Below, in pieces: positions 1-5,672 of a stretch of DNA of 9,130 bases. How positions within the stretch are numbered: the stretch's first letter is position 1; each line of letters opens with the position of its first letter. The stretch comes from Candidatus Zixiibacteriota bacterium (GTDB lineage Bacteria > Zixibacteria > MSB-5A5 > RBG-16-43-9), in the NCBI GenBank assembly GCA_029858245.1, contig JAOUFL010000089.1, positions 1 to 9,130 of the forward strand, given 5' to 3'. Below the pieces are notes generated by a model, which saw nothing but the letters and a program-made list of their open reading frames with translations, had not been told where the DNA came from and ran no database searches. A program made the translations under genes and the position numbers.

Positions 1-463
1 TCCGATCTAGGATGGTCATTTTTAAATTTACCTTCTCCACCAGGCCACCTTTACCTGCAACCTGAACCACATCCCCAACTCGAATCTGGTCCTCCAGCAA
101 AATAAAAAAACCGTTGATCACGTCTTTAACCAGATTCTGTGCTCCGAAACCCACAGCCAGACCTACAATACCAGCTGCCGCTAATATCGGACCTATTTCA
201 ACGCCAAGCTGTCCTAAGATTGTGATTATAGCCACGGCGAAGATAACCGCAACCAGCAGATGTCTAATTACCGAGCTTAAAGTCGTAGCCCTTTTTTTGG
301 ACTCCTCGTCGATCTTTTGATGGGTGAATACTGTGGCTAACCTCTTGGTAAGCATCCTAATAGCTTTCATCGCAATCAAGGTGATGATTGCAATCAGAAT
401 GATTCTCAATCCAGTGGAAACAAACCAGTTCCCTACCTCTTTCAAAATTACCGTGAAATCCAT
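1..463 (-). CDS. MscS-family mechanosensitive ion channel (3' end cut by window edge)
   Basis: Only the first 154 codons are present; the gene continues past base 1. The ATG at 461-463 is preceded by GGAGG (470-474, minus strand) six bases away. Three membrane segments are visible: about residues 15-37, 64-84 and 91-121. The third is the pore helix typical of MscS, rich in Gly and Ala (AAAGIVGLAVGFGAQNLVKD, residues 95-114). It is followed by the start of the beta domain (LLEDQIRVGDVVQV, 122-135). In this family the protein sits in the inner membrane as a heptamer and opens under membrane tension to release solutes during hypo-osmotic shock. The short N-terminus, with no extra membrane helices, puts it with the small MscS/YggB type. 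It has its own likely promoter at 498-527 and does not appear to be co-transcribed with the genes to its right. Family assignment is firm; ion selectivity cannot be read. Confidence 0.95.
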   Translation of the reverse strand, partial: MDFTVILKEVGNWFVSTGLRIILIAIITLIAMKAIRMLTKRLATVFTHQKIDEESKKRATTLSSVIRHLLVAVIFAVAIITILGQLGVEIGPILAAAGIVGLAVGFGAQNLVKDVINGFFILLEDQIRVGDVVQVAGKGGLVEKVNLKMTILDR

Positions 464-497
464 TTAAAACCTCCTTTTCTTGGTACTTATTTTAAGA

Positions 498-527
498 AAT
501 AAACTACAAATATATCTTTAATGTCAA
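498..527 (-). promoter_or_regulatory. Candidate sigma70-type promoter for the MscS gene
   Basis: On the minus strand a perfect TTGACA (522-527) is followed after 18 bases by TTTATT (498-503), or after 17 bases by GTTTAT. It lies about 35 bases upstream of the MscS start codon in AT-rich DNA. The -35 is strong and the -10 is mediocre (4 of 6). Confidence 0.45.
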
Positions 528-620
528 TCTAAAAAATCAAAAAGTAAAATAACCCCGATAGGATTTAATCTCAAGTGTTTTTATTAAAGAAGAATAGAGG
601 ATAATTCTTTCATTTGGAGT

Positions 621-648
621 GCATTAACCGTGTTAATGCTAACAGCAT
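621..648. repeat. Overlapping inverted repeats (8-bp hairpin plus competing 5-bp hairpin)
   Basis: GCATTAAC (621-628) and GTTAATGC (632-639) form a perfect 8-bp stem with a 3-base CGT loop. The right arm also takes part in a second stem, ATGCT (636-640) with AGCAT (644-648), so the two folds exclude each other. The 8-bp arm and 3-base loop match the geometry of the hairpin at 4644-4662. There is no T-run, so a terminator is unlikely. Confidence 0.5.
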
Positions 649-674
649 ATTAGTATCCCCCTCTTGCCCTCAAG

Positions 675-710
675 GTGGGAACTCAACCCACGTTGAAGGC
701 AACGTGGGGT
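675..710. repeat. GC-rich overlapping inverted repeats, possible interspersed palindromic element
   Basis: CCCACGTTG (687-695) pairs perfectly with CAACGTGGG (700-708) around an AAGG tetraloop. Allowing one bulged G, the stem extends outward by AA/TT (685-686 with 709-710). A competing stem is GTGGG (675-679) with CCCAC (687-691) over a 7-base loop. The element is much more GC-rich than its surroundings, which fits a REP-like or small mobile repeat better than chance. It has no T-run on either strand. Whether it recurs in the genome cannot be judged from one window. Confidence 0.5.
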
Positions 711-783
711 TACCGGTTTCTCTTCTTTGGTAAATTCCAAGTATCTAAGAAAACTTTTCTAAACAAAAATAGATGAAATGAAT

Positions 784-2553
784 TCACTGTATTAACTGTA
801 CAAAATTATATTTCTTGTTAAAGAAATTACGTATAAGGCCTATACTATTTTCATTTTTGAAAAACTTATTATGATAATAGCCAGGCTGTGTTTTAATGGT
901 ATCAATATACGTTGCAAAATCGGATTTAATAAGTTTATAGAACTCTTTAAATATTTTATCATTATTCTCGATTTTAGAAATCACTTTTAGTAAATCATCC
1001 TTCTCAGAAAATATCTTGAAACTCTGGTTCTTTAAGAAATCTTTAAAAATATTGAGTATATAGTATTCACTATGTAGCAGAAAATCATATTTATAAATTT
1101 CATCCTTTTCTTTCTCTGAAGCACTTTCTACTGCATTGTATGCTTTGTGATACTCTTTTTTATTTCTTTCAATGTATTTTAATAGTAACCAAGACATTAA
1201 TATCTTTTCTGGTAATATTTCATCGTTTTTATCAAAAATTTGATCATAAAATCCAACTGAATCCTTCATAAAGATTCTTCCTTTCTCACTTTTAGCCTGA
1301 GCAGGTTTATTTAAATACATTGCTAAAAAAGACTGTGCAGCATTTTCGTTATTGACTATTTTACACCAATAATTCTCCCCTAGCAGTTTCTTTTTTGCTG
1401 CTGGCGTGGGATATAGAGAATCAAATTCTCCTCTTTTTCTTTCATAAAAATAGTGATGGGAATCTCTTAAAATTGTTTGTATGGTAATTTGTATACTATC
1501 GTTTGAACATAAATCTCTTAATCTAATTGCATTTTGTGAGTTAGTATATAAGGTAACATTGTCTATGAAATTCTTTTCATTTGTTTCAATTGCTTTAATT
1601 AAAATTTCAACATTATCCTTGAGCTTTCCATCTTTAAATGCCTCATATAATGCATAGGTTGTTTGAGCTCCATTAATTATTTGAGCATTATATAGATTAA
1701 TCACCTTGCCAGAAGCAGATTCTTTTATCTCCTTGCAGATTATTGTAATTCCATTATTAAAATACCAAAAAACTGTACTCCTTGACTCATCAATCGCTGT
1801 TTCCAAAATTTGTCTATTAATAGTCCTTGATCTCAATCCCAATGAATATCGTACATTTTGCTCGAAAATTCTTTCTTTGTAATCATTATATATTTTTGCA
1901 AGTTCTTTTCCTTTGCATGTAAATACCCTAGATTTAATAGGTTTATCTTTACCGAGCAAGTTAGTCAATACCTCAAAAGAGATTTTTTCTGGGGGTGCAG
2001 CTCTCATAGTTAGATATCTGTTTACATAGAAGTCGAATAGTTTAGCGAAATCAAAAAAAAGGATTTCTATTTTGGGATACTCTTTCTTGAAGGTTTTAAT
2101 AAATTTATCTGCAACTGGTTCCTTTTTTTGCGTTAAAAATAAAACTTTAGTTTGGTAATCTCCAGTTTTATCTAGTTCATGATACTCATCCACCAAATTT
2201 TCTAGTTCAGGTGTAATATTACCTTTATAGTCACCCTTTAAAAGAAATCTGACACCTTCCATGGTAAGTTTTATTTTGTTTTCTGGGAAATTATTCTTCG
2301 TCTTCTCAAAGTCACTTGCAGTCATAGCTTGTATAAAGAAAAGATTGTAATTTGATTGATCGATCAAAACGGAATCTATTCCCTCTGCATGGCTATCATC
2401 TACAATTCTATCTATTACAACATCAGGATCGAGAGAAAGAAAATTTTCTCCGAACCACACAATCAGAGCATCATGAATATTGTTTAAATCATATTTCTCT
2501 TTTGTGTTTTCAAGTGAATTCTTAAATCTTTCAAAAAAACTTTTTTCATCCAT
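784..2553 (-). CDS. AIPR family protein (abortive infection phage resistance)
   Basis: A 589-residue protein with hallmarks of the AIPR family (Pfam AIPR): FWYFNNGIT (262-270), NAQIINGAQTT (289-299), a YTNSQN...RDLCSND stretch (336-352) and YFYERKRGEF (368-377). The N-terminal 80 residues resemble the restriction-endonuclease-like start of many AIPR proteins: a helix, an acidic stretch, EGID (58-61), then a beta strand ending FFIQAM (72-77). Relatives usually end this strand QxK; here the lysine position is Met77, so nuclease activity is uncertain. Members occur in phage-defence islands and on abortive-infection plasmids; the mechanism is largely unknown. The ATG at 2551-2553 follows AAGGAG (2562-2567) by eight bases. 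The gene is strikingly AT-rich compared with the flanking metabolic genes, which suggests recent acquisition. It lies 174 bases downstream of the small membrane protein gene, on the same strand, with an operator-like palindrome between them. Family assignment is strong; a role in defence is inferred. Confidence 0.88.
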   Translation of the reverse strand: MDEKSFFERFKNSLENTKEKYDLNNIHDALIVWFGENFLSLDPDVVIDRIVDDSHAEGIDSVLIDQSNYNLFFIQAMTASDFEKTKNNFPENKIKLTMEGVRFLLKGDYKGNITPELENLVDEYHELDKTGDYQTKVLFLTQKKEPVADKFIKTFKKEYPKIEILFFDFAKLFDFYVNRYLTMRAAPPEKISFEVLTNLLGKDKPIKSRVFTCKGKELAKIYNDYKERIFEQNVRYSLGLRSRTINRQILETAIDESRSTVFWYFNNGITIICKEIKESASGKVINLYNAQIINGAQTTYALYEAFKDGKLKDNVEILIKAIETNEKNFIDNVTLYTNSQNAIRLRDLCSNDSIQITIQTILRDSHHYFYERKRGEFDSLYPTPAAKKKLLGENYWCKIVNNENAAQSFLAMYLNKPAQAKSEKGRIFMKDSVGFYDQIFDKNDEILPEKILMSWLLLKYIERNKKEYHKAYNAVESASEKEKDEIYKYDFLLHSEYYILNIFKDFLKNQSFKIFSEKDDLLKVISKIENNDKIFKEFYKLIKSDFATYIDTIKTQPGYYHNKFFKNENSIGLIRNFFNKKYNFVQLIQ

Positions 2554-2575
2554 AGTTATATCTCCTTTAAAATAA

Positions 2576-2610
2576 CTAACAGTAAAACAATAATTTCTTT
2601 AACAGTTAAA
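2576..2610. promoter_or_regulatory. Operator-like palindrome with an upstream half copy, in front of the AIPR gene
   Basis: TTTAACAGTTAAA (2598-2610) is a perfect odd-length palindrome with 6-base arms. A related imperfect copy, CTAACAGTAAA, lies at 2576-2586. The shared TAACAGT cores start 23 bases apart (2577 and 2600), close to two helical turns. They sit 24-57 bases upstream of the AIPR start codon, where a repressor site would be expected. No regulator gene is in the window and no good -35/-10 pair was found here, so this is a structural suggestion only. Confidence 0.3.
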
Positions 2611-2727
2611 TTAAGAAATCTCATTATCCCCTATCTGACCTCACTGTATTTAGAACCATAGGAAATGCGAGATATATAAAATCATTAGAGACAATATGGA
2701 TTTACCTGTTTAGCAATTTATCTATTT

Positions 2728-3315
2728 CTATGTTGATTCCCTGTAATTACATAACTCTTCTACAAGGTATTTAAAATAACGCTTGTAGTTTTCCCTACCC
2801 GTCATATCTCCTTCTAGCTTAATTACTGAATAGATTATCTCATAAATGCTGAGAATTGTTTCTCCTCCTTCTTCAAAAATAGCAGATTTTTTAGTCAATA
2901 ACCTAAATTTCATAAGAAAACCAAGGTAGTGATAACAGTTGGCTACTGAATGTATGGCCTTATAAATCTCAGGGTAGGAACTTTCTAAATTCCTGAGATC
3001 ATTCTCCTCTTTAATCTCTGCAATTTTATCTCTGTTACTAAATATTAATTTTCTATGATTGTGAGTTCTAATAACATAATCATAAGCCTGTTTCAAAACA
3101 GTGGCTTCTCGTAGAAATTTACTTTCTCTTAGTTGCTTTGAAATATAAACCATTGTAATAATAATAACAATGGCATAGATAGCTGTAAATATCGCAATTA
3201 TCCAAGTTGCTACTTCTATGGTTGAGATGGGAGTTGGTGATTGCTTACCTATAGAAAACGTTTCTATTGTATCTGAGAACCGACAGCAAAAAATATATAG
3301 TAAATAACTTAACAT
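2728..3315 (-). CDS. Small membrane-anchored protein of unknown function (DUF4760-like)
   Basis: A 195-residue protein with one clear membrane helix at about 34-58 (VATWIIAIFTAIYAIVIIIT). A predicted helical, charged cytoplasmic part follows, beginning YISKQLRESKFLREATVLKQAYDYV. One membrane helix followed by a helical domain of about 130 residues is the layout I associate with DUF4760 proteins; this rests on general resemblance, not a signature motif. No catalytic motif is visible. The ATG (3313-3315) lies nine bases after the stop codon of the oxoamine synthase gene, so the two are probably co-transcribed. The candidate ribosome binding site AAGGGG (3319-3324) is unusually close, three bases away. 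The first 30 residues look unlike a normal N-terminus, but no other start codon is available before the membrane helix. Like the AIPR gene it is AT-rich, and the two may have arrived together. Confidence 0.7.
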   Translation of the reverse strand: MLSYLLYIFCCRFSDTIETFSIGKQSPTPISTIEVATWIIAIFTAIYAIVIIITMVYISKQLRESKFLREATVLKQAYDYVIRTHNHRKLIFSNRDKIAEIKEENDLRNLESSYPEIYKAIHSVANCYHYLGFLMKFRLLTKKSAIFEEGGETILSIYEIIYSVIKLEGDMTGRENYKRYFKYLVEELCNYREST

Positions 3316-3324
3316 TAGCCCCTT

Positions 3325-4506
3325 CTAAATCACTCCCATCTTTTTCCCCACCTTTTCGAAGACCTCTAAGACTCTATTCATCTGTTCATCCGTATGGGTG
3401 GCAATGTAGCTGGTACGAATGCGGGCGGTGCCGGGGGGGACTGCGGGGCTAATGGCGGTGTTGGCGAAAACCCCCTCATCAAAAAGCATTCTCCAGAACT
3501 GAAAGGTCTTCATGTTCTCTCCCACGACTATGGGGATTATAGGCGTCTGGGTATGTCCGATATCAAACCCTAATCTTCTGTACCCTTCCATCATCTTCTG
3601 GGTTATCTGCCACAGGTGTTTTCTTCTTTCCGGTTCTGAGATGATTATATCTAAAGCTTTGGAGACTGTGGCAACAGCAGCCGGCGGTGGGCTGGCGGAG
3701 AATATAAAAGGACGGGAGAAATGCTTCACGTAATGGATTACCTCCTCAGAGGCTGCAATAAATCCGCCTATGGAGGCAAAGGACTTGGAGAAAGTCCCCA
3801 TAATAATATCCACTTCCTCTTCCAGGTCAAAATGCTCGGCTGTACCTCTCCCATTTTTACCCAGAACCCCGATGGAATGAGCATCATCCACCATTACTCT
3901 CGAATTATATTTTCTGGCTAAATCCACTATCTCTGGCAGGTTGGCGATATCCCCCTCCATGCTGAAAACTCCATCTACGATAATCAGCTTCCCGGAATTA
4001 TGTGGAATGTGGGATAAAACCCTTTTCAAATCTGCCATATCATTATGTTTGAACTTCAACACCTTACCAAAAGATAGCCTGCATCCATCCACAATTGAAG
4101 CGTGGTCCGATCTGTCAGTTATGACGAAATCTCCCTTGTTAATCAGGGCAGAGATAGCTCCCAGATTAGTCTTGAAGCCGGAGGAGAAAACCAGCACAGA
4201 CTCTTTATGCATAAACCGGGCTAATTTTTCCTCTAACTCCACGTGAATATCCAAAGTTCCATTCAAAAGGCGTGAGCCGGTGCAGCCGGAGCCATATATC
4301 TCGATAGCCTGAATAGCGGCTTTTTTTACTTCTGGATGGGAGGTTAAACCCAGGTAATTATTGGAGCCGATCATTATCATCTCTTTCCCGTCAATGGTAA
4401 CCCGGGTATCCTGACCTGAGGAAACAGGAATAAAATAAGGATAAACACCTGCTTCAATCACCTTTTTAGCCTCGGTGAAATTCTTACATTTATCGAATAT
4501 ATCCAA
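3325..4506 (-). CDS. Alpha-oxoamine synthase, probably serine palmitoyltransferase-like
   Basis: A full-length (393 aa) fold-type I PLP enzyme of the family containing BioF, Kbl, HemA and serine palmitoyltransferase (SPT). These enzymes condense an amino acid with an acyl thioester and lose CO2. The PLP lysine is K241 in GTFSKSFASIGGFIA. The ring-stacking His is H135 (DHASIVDG), and the DDAH motif gives D207 and H210. The spacings H135-K241 (106) and H210-K241 (31) equal those of Sphingomonas SPT as I recall it (H159, D231, H234, K265) and differ from BioF and Kbl. The TFSKS motif and FIFSASPPP (268-276) also favour SPT, which makes 3-ketosphinganine from serine and an acyl thioester. The start is TTG (4504-4506) with AAGAGG (4513-4518) six bases upstream; an in-frame ATG further up is separated by a stop. 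A likely promoter lies at 4590-4618. The family is certain; SPT over Kbl or BioF is likely but unproven. Confidence 0.9.
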   Translation of the reverse strand: MDIFDKCKNFTEAKKVIEAGVYPYFIPVSSGQDTRVTIDGKEMIMIGSNNYLGLTSHPEVKKAAIQAIEIYGSGCTGSRLLNGTLDIHVELEEKLARFMHKESVLVFSSGFKTNLGAISALINKGDFVITDRSDHASIVDGCRLSFGKVLKFKHNDMADLKRVLSHIPHNSGKLIIVDGVFSMEGDIANLPEIVDLARKYNSRVMVDDAHSIGVLGKNGRGTAEHFDLEEEVDIIMGTFSKSFASIGGFIAASEEVIHYVKHFSRPFIFSASPPPAAVATVSKALDIIISEPERRKHLWQITQKMMEGYRRLGFDIGHTQTPIIPIVVGENMKTFQFWRMLFDEGVFANTAISPAVPPGTARIRTSYIATHTDEQMNRVLEVFEKVGKKMGVI

Positions 4507-4540
4507 TTTTAGCCTCTTTTAAAAGAATTGGTTTTCAATT

Positions 4541-4569
4541 TTGACTTGCCAATACATTTTTAGTTTAAT
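4541..4569 (+). promoter_or_regulatory. Candidate sigma70-type promoter for the SDR operon
   Basis: TTGACT (4541-4546), a 17-base spacer, then TTTAAT (4564-4569): each box is 5 of 6 to consensus. Expected transcription start is near 4576, giving a 5' UTR of about 110 bases that contains the hairpin at 4644-4662. It faces the minus-strand promoter at 4590-4618. Confidence 0.55.
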
Positions 4570-4589
4570 ATCTTCAAAAATCAGGTTTT

Positions 4590-4618
4590 ATTAAAGCTCA
4601 TTTTTTAAGAAATGTCAA
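4590..4618 (-). promoter_or_regulatory. Candidate sigma70-type promoter for the oxoamine synthase gene
   Basis: On the minus strand a perfect TTGACA (4613-4618), a 17-base spacer and TTTAAT (4590-4595). Expected transcription start is near 4583, about 77 bases upstream of the TTG start. Its -10 box is the mirror image of the -10 of the opposing promoter at 4564-4569, so both polymerases would initiate towards each other within about 10 bases. Confidence 0.6.
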
Positions 4619-4643
4619 GGAAAAACTTTTATACGAGGAGTCA

Positions 4644-4662
4644 AGACGCATAGAATGCGTCT
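4644..4662. repeat. Perfect 8-bp hairpin in the leader of the SDR operon
   Basis: AGACGCAT (4644-4651), loop AGA, ATGCGTCT (4655-4662). It lies 13 bases upstream of the GGAG ribosome binding site (4675-4678). There is no T-run, so it is not a standard terminator. It may stabilise the mRNA, affect translation start, or be a copy of a palindromic repeat; the 621-639 hairpin has the same 8-3-8 layout but a different sequence. Confidence 0.55.
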
Positions 4663-4685
4663 GTGAATCTACCCGGAGTAAGAAT

Positions 4686-5672
4686 TTGAGCCCAAAAGCC
4701 TTAGTCACCGGTGCCAATGGATTTGTGGGTAGTCATCTGGTAGAGCATCTTTTATCCAGAGGATATGAAGTTATCTGCCTGGCCAGAAAAACAAGCGATT
4801 TAACCTTTCTTGCCGGGTTAAAATTAGAATTCCGATATGGGGATATAACTGATATCAACTCAATAAAAGAAGCCTTGAAAGGTGTAGACTCCGTTTTTCA
4901 CCTGGCAGGCTTAACCAGAGCCAGAACTAAAGAGGAATATTTCAGAGTAAATGCTTTAGGCACAAAAAATCTGATCTCAGCCTGTTCTGGGATTAATCCT
5001 CGAATAAAAAGATTTATCTATGTAAGCAGCCAGGCAGCTTCTGGGCCGTGCAGAGATTTTCAGGCCTTGAACGAGAATGCAGAATGCCGCCCTGTGACCG
5101 ATTATGGGAAAAGCAAATTAGAAGGTGAAAAAGAGGTCTTGAGTTTTATGGATAAAATACCCATCACCATAATCCGACCCCCCGCAGTCTACGGGCCCAG
5201 GGATAAGGATATTTTGTTTTTCTTCAAAATGGTGAATAAAGGGATAATCCCGCTATTCGGGTTCAGGGAAAGCTATCTTTCACTTGTTTATGTAAAAGAT
5301 TTAGCACATGGGATAATATTGTCAGCCGAAAACAAAAATGGTGTCGGAAAAACCTATTTTATGGCAGATGAGAAGTTCTACTCCTGGTCAGAAGCCGGAG
5401 AGACTGTTAAAAAAGTTCTGGGAGTAAAAGCCTTTAAATTGAGAATCCCCAAATTTTTATTATTTACCTTTGCTACTTTCTCGGAGATGATAGCCAAACT
5501 TAAAGCAGAGTCTGCCTTGGTTAATCTCCAGAAAGCCCGGGAAATATCCAGTAGATACTGGCTCTGTGATATCTCCAAAGCCAAGGACGAACTGGGATTT
5601 TCCACTGAATATGATCTGGAAAGAGGCGCAGAGGAAACTGTAAAATGGTATAAGGAAAAAGGATGGCTTTAA
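4686..5672 (+). CDS. Extended SDR, NAD-dependent epimerase/dehydratase family (possible ceramide reductase-type)
   Basis: A complete 328-residue extended short-chain dehydrogenase/reductase. The Rossmann nucleotide-binding motif is GANGFVG (9-15) and an acidic residue lies in YGDITD (51-56). The catalytic set is VSS (113-115) with Y140 and K144 (YGKSK). RPPAVYGPRD (164-173) is the typical substrate-side loop, and the C-terminus ends VKWYKEKGWL, as is common in this family. Such enzymes act on nucleotide sugars, on 3-beta-hydroxysteroid-like or flavonoid-like substrates, or on ceramide precursors. The start is TTG (4686-4688), seven bases after GGAG (4675-4678); this choice keeps the Rossmann beta strand at the N-terminus. 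It is divergent from the SPT-like gene and overlaps the next gene by 10 bases. Bacterial ceramide reductase (CerR of Caulobacter) is from this superfamily, so the neighbourhood suggests reduction of a keto-sphingoid or keto-ceramide. A sugar epimerase is the main alternative. Confidence 0.9.
   Translation: MSPKALVTGANGFVGSHLVEHLLSRGYEVICLARKTSDLTFLAGLKLEFRYGDITDINSIKEALKGVDSVFHLAGLTRARTKEEYFRVNALGTKNLISACSGINPRIKRFIYVSSQAASGPCRDFQALNENAECRPVTDYGKSKLEGEKEVLSFMDKIPITIIRPPAVYGPRDKDILFFFKMVNKGIIPLFGFRESYLSLVYVKDLAHGIILSAENKNGVGKTYFMADEKFYSWSEAGETVKKVLGVKAFKLRIPKFLLFTFATFSEMIAKLKAESALVNLQKAREISSRYWLCDISKAKDELGFSTEYDLERGAEETVKWYKEKGWL

Larger units (their letters stand above)
464..783. other. 320-base intergenic region between the MscS and AIPR genes
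   Basis: No credible coding frame is visible. The left third (464-530) holds the MscS ribosome binding site and promoter. The centre (621-710) holds two sets of overlapping inverted repeats, annotated separately. Bases 540-615 and 711-783 are AT-rich and show no structure I recognise. No classic hairpin-plus-T-run terminator follows the AIPR stop codon on the minus strand. The repeats may serve that role, but this cannot be shown. Confidence 0.6.

Noticed and set aside
114..320. Plus-strand open frame of 68 codons within the MscS gene
   Set aside because: It is antisense to clear MscS pore-helix coding sequence; no ribosome binding site.
675..710. The GC-rich hairpin as an intrinsic terminator of the AIPR gene
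   Set aside because: No T-run follows the stem on the minus strand; a repeat element fits better.
3430..3437. Run of seven Gs (C7 on the coding strand) inside the oxoamine synthase gene, considered as a phase-variation tract
   Set aside because: It encodes the Pro-Pro-Gly (residues 357-359) before a conserved Arg-containing strand and is explained by coding need; too short to claim slippage.
3267..4246. Several open frames on the plus strand opposite the oxoamine synthase gene
   Set aside because: They lack ribosome binding sites and domain features, and lie wholly antisense to a gene with strong family motifs; they are codon-usage shadows.
3325..4506. Naming the oxoamine synthase bioF or kbl
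   Set aside because: No biotin or threonine dehydrogenase genes are adjacent, and the active-site spacing and lysine motif differ from BioF and Kbl as I know them.
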